Shown one piece after another: positions 52,310 through 61,900 of a DNA stretch of 64,000 nucleotides. How positions within the stretch are numbered: the stretch's first letter is position 1; each line of letters begins with the position of its first letter. The stretch comes from Anniella stebbinsi. Lineage: Eukaryota > Chordata > Lepidosauria > Squamata > Anniellidae. Where the stretch lies: contig JARDYH010000005.1 of the NCBI GenBank assembly GCA_029215795.1, forward strand, positions 16,028,001 to 16,092,000, in the 5' to 3' direction. Both the position numbers and the translations under genes were made by a program. Under the pieces are notes generated by a model. That model was not told the DNA's origin. It made no database searches and was given only the letters and a program-made list of their open reading frames with translations.

Positions 52310-55300
52310 TTTGAACTAAGTTGAAGGGCTGCCAAATAACTGATTGGGTCAATAAGCCATTGGTTTTAGGAGGTACTTTATTCACGCATAATACTAAGCC
52401 ATGGGATGGTTTGCTGAAATCTGGCTCATTGTTGTAACTGAACCCATCCCAGTAAACAAACCATGCTTTGTTAATCAGTTATAAACTTGGCGTACCAAGT
52501 CTGGATTGTTTGAACCATGTAATGTGATGTCTGATCCCAGAATTGTGTATCATTCCTGGCTTCTTTTGCACTGCTATCTGCCCTGAAACAGAGGCAAGAA
52601 CAGCATGAAAATGAAACTGCTCTGAAGGTTGGCAAAATGGGCAGGAGAGAAATAAACCAGAAATAGAGGAAACAATCTGTGGCTTGCTTGCACATCTGCA
52701 GTACAATTCATGGCTAAAACAACCAACCATAGTTAGCATAAACCATGGTTTAGCATTATGTGGGGACCACAGCTCTTTATTTACAATATCGTGGTCCAAA
52801 GCACTCCCTTTCTTCTTGAATCTACAGAACTTCTTTTGTTCTGTAGATTCACATTTTAACAAACTTGCTCTTCTCAGGGCTGATGTCATCTTGCCAGGAT
52901 GGAGGCAGACATAACTCTATGGAAACATTCTTTGAGATTTACCCAGCAATTACTATAGCTTCCCGGAAACAGCCTTGACTGTTGAGGTTACTGGGATGAT
53001 TGGGCTGGTCAAACTGATTGGCTCATCTGGACTTTGAAAATCATGAGTGACTGACTATCAGGAGGAGATCTGAAGATGGTGAGAAGTTGTCTCCCAGCAT
53101 GAAAACTCACCTGTGCCCGAAGAAAAGGGTGTTGCAGCCAGTTGGCACCAACGGCCTCAGAAGTTCAGAACTTCCAGCTCTCCTAGAGCCCATGAATGCC
53201 CTCCACCCCACCGCAGGCCAGAGGGTATTGAACGTGGCTCCTATGGCCGCCCAAGGTGACACAACAAACTGGCAGCAAGCAGTGAGCAGGCAATTCTGCC
53301 TGAAGAACCAGTTGGGATAAAGCAGGAGAAAAAGCTGCAAGTTAGGCTGGTTAGGCAGGACACACAAGTTAGGCGGGCAGTGGGTTAGGCTGGCAGAGGC
53401 TGTGAGCGATTAGGCCAGCAGAGGGCCGTTAGTTGCACTCTCTACCTGGCCTGGGGCCGGAGTGAGCGAGGACGTCTCGGGCGACTCCTTGTTCCTCTTC
53501 TTCTTGCCTCTGCCTCTGCCTCTCTTCTTGCCCTTGCCCCTGCCTTTGCCCTTCTTGCCCTTCCTGCGGGGAATGTTCTGCACAGGATGGGGAGGTAGGG
53601 CAGAAGAAGGGGAGGAAACAACGAAGGAGGGGTGGGGGAGAAAGAGAAAGAGAGAGAAAGCAGGCACTTGAGAAAGAAGACACACCCACACCCACACACC
53701 ATTCCCACAGAACACCAACAGAGACCACCCCCCATGCCCAGCCACCAGGAACCCATTCCCAAGAGACAGATGAGGAGAGGGGGGATCGTGGCACCAATCC
53801 CTTCTGGGAGCTGGAGCCAGGAGAGACCCTTCACCCGACAGACCTGTCCTGCTTTGGGGTCAAGATGCCTTTCTGGCTTGATCCAGTTGCAATATGTACA
53901 CACACTTTGGCCCCTGTTCCTTCATTCTCCAGGCCCTGCTCTCTACTTTTGGGATCAGTTTCTCCCCTACCTGTCTGCTGGTTGTCCAACAGGCTGCACA
54001 ACCAACTTCCTCCATTCACTCCCAAGAAAACAGTCCAGACTTTTTGGCACTTTCTGCTGTGGATTCACCATATGGAACTCAAAATAGATGCAAGACTTTC
54101 TGCTCCAGCACTGGATCCAGTCAAAGCGGCCCATAGTGACGATTCAATTCTACTGGCAGCTGCTGGGCAATGGATACCATTCTTGTTGCAATGGAAAGGT
54201 TCCGGAGATCCACTTTCCCCAGACAATCGCTGATGGATTGGTCCCTCCTCATGAAGTCAACAAGTCCATGGTTTAGCTAACATTCCTAACCGAGCTGACA
54301 CATCTCTTGTCAGATTCACACCCCACACGAGCCTCCTTAAGAGGTCAGGCTGCATGAATCCTTCCATCTCTTTAGCCATTTTGATACATACTGAAGCATT
54401 GATGTTGTGGGCCCTGGGCTTACCATCATGGATATCACAAGGCTATGTCACTGTATTTCTTTTCTGATCATGGCTCTGCCACATAATGCAGGGGTCTAGA
54501 ATCTATTTCAGCCAGGGACTGAATTCCATTTCAGAGAAGCCCTCGGGGGCCACATTCCAGTGATGAGTAGGGCTGAAGGCAAAGGGGATAGGGCCAAAAC
54601 CATCAGCATATTTTAGTGTAAAGCTCTGCCTGCCAGTAACTTAGGCCTTAAGAAAGGCATTTCAGCCTTTTAGGATGGAGGGAAAACTGCATGAAAGCAG
54701 GGAAAACACCAATTGAGTAGAGAGTGGGAAAAGGGAGTGGGGCCAGGGGAAAGGGAGGGGCCAGGGGAGGGAGAGGGGCCAGGGGAAGAGGTGCAGCTAT
54801 CTGTAGAAACCCAGAGGATGGGATCGGGACCCCAAGTGGGCCAGATTTGACCCCCCGGGACCTGAGGTTCTGCACCCCTGACATAATGTTTCCCCTTCAG
54901 TATCAAAGCATCATATATTGGGAACTTTCCTTGCCAGTGTGTAATATATGTAACATGTTGGGAAAGTAATGCAACATACAGAGGACACATTGGAGGCCTC
55001 CACGCTAAGTGGGCTCAATTCCAAGTTTTTCTGGGCTTTGCATAAAAGTATAGCATAGAAAAGACAAGTCCCCACATTTCCACCACCAACAAAAACATTC
55101 CCAAGGGTATTTTAACATGTTTTTGAATATCTGAGAACCGTGCTGACGAGAAAGCCATTTTGTTAGGGAACATGCGGCGATTCAAATGTGCATCCAACTG
55201 CAGGGTCATCTCAGGCTATTCCACGGCTCTCCTTTGTATGTTGGATATGGCAGAGGCGGGGTGGGTGAGACGGGGGTGGCAACTGTGCCTCCTCACCAAC

Positions 55301-58300
55301 AATCTGTCTGACTACAGCCCACTTTCTCTATATAAGTGAATGCAGGGAAAGGACTGCAAGGGTGGTAGGATGGGTTCATTGTCTTCATTCATTTACATGG
55401 AGCAGGGAAAGAAGGCTGCAGATTTGGGGGAAACTGTGCGTAGGTGGAGAACCGTGTTGCCAGTTAGCCTAGCACCCCTGAAATTCTGCCACTCTAGATG
55501 GTAGTCACTGTATATTGCTCCTGTTGAACCAGCACTTTCCACAAGTCAGGTCCAAGCCCATTCAACCCAACTAGACCACTGGTGCCCACAAGCTAGTGGA
55601 ACGCCAAAGGTACAAATGCCTACAATACTGTCCTAGCAGCCTTTGGTCTATCTTCACCAAATCCCAAATCCATACAATGGGATAGATGGGGGAAGGGAGA
55701 TAGTCATTTGGAGAGGGAAACAGCCCTTGCTCTTTAAAAACATGCAGGAGGAGGACTCCCATGGTTCTAATTAGACACACGTTAGCTCCATTCTCTGGGA
55801 AGGTTGTCTTCACTGGCTAGGCTAGTGGGACCTTGCAAGAGATAAGGGACTTGATCTTTGGGCCAGCCTGTTCATCCCAAGGGTGGGGGGGGGGGTGGCC
55901 ATGAGAGAAGGGAATCTGGCTCCCAGTGACTCTTGCCTTTTGGTCTCCTACCTCTTCAGGATCCTGGGTGTGCAACGTGTAAGTGAGCTGCCTGTTGCAA
56001 TCAGGCATGTAATGCTGGCAGTAGCGGGCTGCGGCTGCTGGATCCGGAACGACCAACAGCTGCTGCAGATCACCCTGAAGGGAAGAGGAAGCAGAGTGCA
56101 CATAGTCAGCCAGAACATGTGATCTGACACACACACACACACAAATACAAATGCTGGGGGGAACATACAATGCTGTGCCTATGCATTTTCAAGGTATGTA
56201 TTTTTACAGGTATCAGCTGGTACGTGTGTATGTATAAGTCCACTGCTGTGCTAAGACTGTGTGAGAAGACGGCAGAAGTACGTAATAAAAATAGGTAACA
56301 TCATAACTTTTATTGGACTTCCCCCTATAGCAGGTGTGAGCAACTTGTGGCCTCCTTATGTTTTGGCCTACAGCTCCCATAATCCCTCACCATTGGCTAT
56401 GCTTGGTAGGACTGATGGGAATTGTAGGCCAAAACATCTGGAAGGCCACAAGTTGCCCACCCCTGCCCCATAGCATAACGACTTGTAACGATATTGTAGA
56501 GCATCTGCCTAAATGGCCAAAGTCCTTCACATGTCTTAGCTCAGGAATCCCTTCAACAAAGATGGGCAACTTGTGGCCCTCCAGATGTTGATGGATTGCA
56601 ACTCCCACCATTCCTCACCATTGGCCATCTGGCTAGGGCTGATGACAGCTGCAGTCCACCAACATCTGGAGGGCCACATATTCCCCACCTCTTCTTTACA
56701 ACCATCTTATAAGAGCAGCATTATTCCCTCCATTATAGATTTGGGAGGAGGTAAACCTGAGGCCTTATTAAAGGAGGCACAGTAGTGCCTCCTTTGTTAA
56801 GCTCGAACCGGAAAAAAATATTTACATAAGGCCACCCTAAGAGTTGAGAGCGGGAAGAGTCCAGCTCAAAGTCCATGCTCTTATCCACAACACCATCTCT
56901 CAAGAGGAAGTTGCCTTGTCTACTTATGAATGGGAGTAGAACTCATCTTTCTGCAGGAATATGCAACTTTTCGCTGCGGCCCCTCTGAGTTTCTTAACGC
57001 AGACTGTTCCGGTCCAGAGACAGAGCCTTCAGCCAGTTAGCCAGCCTACAGGGCCTAGTAAACATTGAACATCCCTATTATTCTCTACTGAGGCAGGAAC
57101 TCCCAGGTCCTGATTGGCCCTCAGCCCAACTTTCGAATTGGCCTGAAGCCCTATGTACATCCATCCACATCCATTCAAGCCTGGTCTTAGATATATCAAT
57201 CTCCGCTTCCATTTGCCTGACTATAGATCTCATCTCCCCACTCAATGGATTTGACATGAATGGGCACAGCAGTCCAACTCATCTACTAGTTGCTGTTTGA
57301 TTTGCTATCTTTTAACTGTGCTCTGGAGAGTAACCCTTTAGATAACATAAAATGTTGAATCCAGCCAATGAAGAAGCCTGGCAAAGAGCTCTGTGGAAAC
57401 TGAAGGCTTTCATACATGTACACTGACAGATATTAGTGCAATAAAGGATGATAATTCTGCCTTCTTGTTCTCTCTCTTTTTTGCTTGGAACCAGAATGCC
57501 AACGACAGTCTATGCCAAATGATTATGACTGTGCATATGTACACAAACACACATTCAGTTGCAGCTGGACCTGCCCCCGCTCCCCCCTTTGAGCCCGTGT
57601 GATCTCAGCCAGCCCTGGTGCACAAAGAACATTTGCTCGCAATAAATCATCTTGTAAAGTATAGCCAGTGGGCCTCTGTCCAGCACAGCCCCCGGAACCG
57701 CCTGCTCCCACCTGCTCAGCTGGGAACCACAATTACTCGTCTCCCAGCATTCCTTCAGAGATGGAAAGGAAGAGAAATCAAACCACAAGATGGAGAGTTT
57801 GGGGGAAGGCGGGGTGAGTCATGGCCCAAGCAATGGGGTCAGGTAGGGACAGGGAAGGTTAGATCAGGCAAAGGAAGCCCCCTTGTCGAAAAGGAAGTCA
57901 CAGAGGGAGCAGCCAGGATTAGGAGCATGTCCAAATTCCCAGACACATAAATAAACAGAATCATGCTCACACAACAACAACAACAATGACAACAATCAAA
58001 ACATGTGCACAGAAGGGAAACAGAACATTGAAGATAGATATATAGATATATAGACACACACACACACACACACACACACACCCCATGCTTCTAAAATACC
58101 ATTTCACTCTCCATTACCACTTGGGGCTCATTCAGACTTATGTTTGCAGCTGAAATAGTCATGCTTAGCTCCAGAATAACCTGCTGCTTTTACCCACTAT
58201 CCTCTTAGTAATTCCTGGCAACATTCATGCTATGAACCTCCCGTACATAGTCCCCCCACCCCCCACCCCAGTTTATTCAATGGAGAAAATTTCATGTAAC

Positions 58301-58883
58301 GACGTGAACATTATCAATCCTGAGCATGGCAGGAGCTATGTGCAACCAGAACATGAGAAGCAAGGAGATTTCACTCTCTTACATTCTCTCACTATCTCCC
58401 CCCCCCTTCTCTCTCTTTCAGGGTGCTTTCAGACAAGTATTTTCTTGTGCAACTGCCCTGCTACAGTCATGAAATTTTACAGGGGGTCCAGATGTCATTA
58501 TCTTCCATTTGTAACCTTCCCATGTTTCGCCAGCACTACTTTCCCATTAAAAAAGTTCAGGAAGAAAGATGAAATTGCTGCACAATATGTTTGTGCTAAG
58601 AGTCCCTACTCCCACCCACCTCTCTCTCTCTCTCTCTCTCACACGCACACACACACACACACACCATCTCTCTCTGGGCCTGTTCAGACAACACACTAAA
58701 CCATGGTTAGGCTGCTGACCCTTTTGCAGCAAATAGTTAGTGAATGTGTCTAAACTGTGGTTACGTAGACACCATGGTTAGGAATCGTTCACACAACATG
58801 CTAAGCCATAATGTTTCGCTCAAAATGCTTAACCACCACATATATACACCCTCTCTCACACACAAACATGGGCACCCATCTCT

Positions 58884-58934
<51 letters not shown>

Positions 58935-61900
58935 GCACACACACACACTCATACACAACAACCACCACCACCACCACCACCACAACAACAACATCAACCA
59001 CTTCAGCCATCAGCCCTAGGGCCATATGACCTGGCCCTCATTGCCCTCTGTTTTTGGAATGTGGCTGGTAGAAGGAACTGATGCAGGTTAGCCAAGACTC
59101 CCTGACTTTGTGGCTTTTGCCACAGCCACAGCTTTTGCCACAGCCATAGCAGTGTTACACTGGTATTTCCTGCAATAAACAACAACAGCAAAAGAAGAAG
59201 AAGAAGAAGAAGAAGAAGAAGAAGAAGAAGAAGAAGAAGAAGAAGAAGGGCAGAAAAGAGCACCCCTAAACCCACACTGAATACATGCCAGGGAGTCCTG
59301 ATTGGCACACCTCCACATATGTGTATGTGTCCTTGACCCCCTCTATAAGAATTCAGTTTGACGCCTGGTTCTCCGATTACGTGCATCTTCTCGGAAGTGC
59401 TTTATGGTAAATGACTGTACGCAGGAGGTAATTGAGCGCACAACTGGTGGCCTTACCGGTTGTTTGAAATGCGCTTTAGAAGTAGTTAATGCGGAGAATC
59501 GCTTGTTCACATTCGCTTGTTCACATAGTCAAAATGCGCTTTAATGGCCGGAGCAAAATAAAACTCGCTATTTAACGCGCATTCGATAATGCGCATAATC
59601 GGATAGATAACGCGCCTCAACTCCCGATTTGCACTCCGCTCATGTAGAGGTAAAAAATTTAATGAGACTTGAAAGAGCTTTAAACCTCTTGTGTAGAGGC
59701 AGCCCTTCATACTTTGCGTTTACTGTGGGAAAACACTGGTGTAATACAGGCATTGCTGCTGTGGACGTGATTGCTGTGTGGAACGGCCTTTATACAGCCA
59801 GAGGCAGGAAAGAGAAGAGTCCCACCATGCCCTTTCGCCTCTGACAGTAATTGAATTTGGCAGAATGCAGAATAACAATTGCCTATTAAATTTCAATTGT
59901 CCTGGCACTTGCACTACTGCATCTTCTGAACCGCACCCCCCCCCCCCAGTGCAAGCTCCCTGATGCTTTTGCCAGGAGCGCTCGACTCTGCTGCTGGAGG
60001 ATTAGCTGCATTCCTTCCTTACTGGAAGCAGGAGAGAGGATTATGCAAGACCCACATGTGACGGGAAAGGCATAAAGCCTGAAACATCCCACCACCACCA
60101 TCTCCCACACCACCTTGTGCCACATTCAGTTGTGGTGAGACCTGCCACCACCTTCACTTCGCTGTTCCATAGACAGCTACCCCACAGCCCCCAAACAACC
60201 AGTCTGACATTTGCAGGCCCCCATCCAACTCCCCAAAGGCAGATGGCTCCGGGCCAAGGTTCTCCAAGAGCTACAACAAGAGGTGCTTGTTCTTGGCCAC
60301 CCCCAGGATCCATCCCAGATGCCTCCAAAGACTTTGTGCCCTCTGACATTTGGTGCCTGAGGAAAGAACGTGGGAGGGGGCAGAGGCTTCTCTCTGCTTC
60401 TGGAGACTGTTGAGACCAACAGCATTCCATCCAGCTGGGGAATCCCTGGGGTGGGGTCAGAGCTCTTCTCCTCGGAAGAACATATGGAGCACTAGCAGGA
60501 TGGGCATGCATGTGCTGCTGTAATTCTCCTTATAGCAGGCTGCCCCAATCGGACCTCCACCAGGTGGTTTAGACTTCAACTCCCATCAGCCCCAGCTAAT
60601 GGTCAAGGATGATGGGGGTTGCAGTCCAACAGATCCGGAGAGCACCAGGTTGGGGAAGGTTGTACTATAGTATAGACTATGAAACTTGCATAGGGCCACT
60701 GTTTCATAGGCTGACCAGATAAAATCCAGGTCAGGGCTCATGTAACTTTAACAGTTGTAGAGAAAAGGGAATTTCAGCCAGTGTCATTTGTATGCAATTA
60801 GTTCCTGGTGAAATTCCCTCTTCATCACAACAGTTAAAGGTGCAGGCACTATACTAGAGTGACCATATACAAAAGAAGGCAGGGCCCCTGCAACTATAAC
60901 TGTTGTGATGAAGAGGGAATTTCACCAGGAACTAATTGCATACAAATGACACTGGCTGAAATTCCCTTTTCTCTACAACTGTTAAAGTTACATGAGCCCT
61001 GACCTGGATTTTAACTGGTCACCCTACTGTTTCACCTTCCTTCTGGTTTTTTTTCTCATTCCTCCTCCCATTTCTTCTATCTTCTCCTGAAATTCCTGTT
61101 TCTCAATGCATTGTTTTCCATCAGCTACATTGTCTCTGAGTTCCCTGCCCCTTAGCTTCTCTTAGATCTCTTTCCAGCCATCGCCATGTCCTTGAGGCCT
61201 ATGTGAAGTTTTTTTAATCCCAGCCAAACTGATGAGATCCCCTTCCTTCACAAAATCTCAACTGAAAACATTCTGATGCTTTGTTCCCTGAATAGCTGAA
61301 ATATTTGCGAACAATATTCCATGCCCTCTCATCAGCTCAGGCAATCAGTTTCAGAGGTTTTATAGCCACAAATGCAATCTGCTCTAGATGAGCTAACCAT
61401 TTTCCCAGGAAAATGTTAATTGACACAAAGGTACTAAGGAAGCAATGCCCCTTTGCCAGCTTGCCCAGCCACCCAATCCTGTGTCTGCTGTCCCTGTAGT
61501 AAAGTGCAGCTCTATTTCCATAAGAAAGGCCTCAACATAAATCTGGCAGCCAATACAGGCATACAAAGGCAAGTTCTGCTGAGCTCCCTCAACCACACAG
61601 GCAACAAACAGAGGGGAGGATAGCGCTGCACCCCACAAGTCTTTGGTCTTCCATGCTCTGCCATCAATTCGTATTTCCCAGAATAACAGGGTGCGTGTTA
61701 GGGCAGAATAGGGCATCTGAATTCCACAAGGCTTAGTGGCACTATAAAATGCCTGCCCAGTTCCAGCCTCCCGGATTCCTGGCATGATTGGAATGGGAAG
61801 TAGAGAGATCTGGTGCCAGTAGCTGCCATAAGAAAGAAGCTTGGCGGCATCATCATGAGCCCATATGTTTGATGAGACCTGCACCCCTATTAAAAATTTA

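Larger units (their letters stand above)
49337..53445. other. Intron 6
   Basis: It holds a GGCTGAATTCGG element (49437), a SINE (51958) and a TG/TA microsatellite (52236 to 52312). The stretches 49670 to 51950 and 52320 to 53445 are not recognised. Confidence 0.65.

Noticed and set aside
53410..53903. Long overlapping minus-strand frames of 111 to 153 codons around exon 6
   Set aside because: They open only because the purine-rich exon and its flanks lack stops in several frames. The frame that joins exons 5 and 7 is the single 132-bp exon.
58744..59386. Open frames with Ser, Leu, Arg/Glu or Thr/His runs
   Set aside because: They are translations of (TC)n, (AAG)n and (ACC)n microsatellites.
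60041..60511. Minus-strand frame of 156 codons
   Set aside because: No family features; the stretch overlaps unremarkable intron sequence and the composition follows local C-rich DNA.
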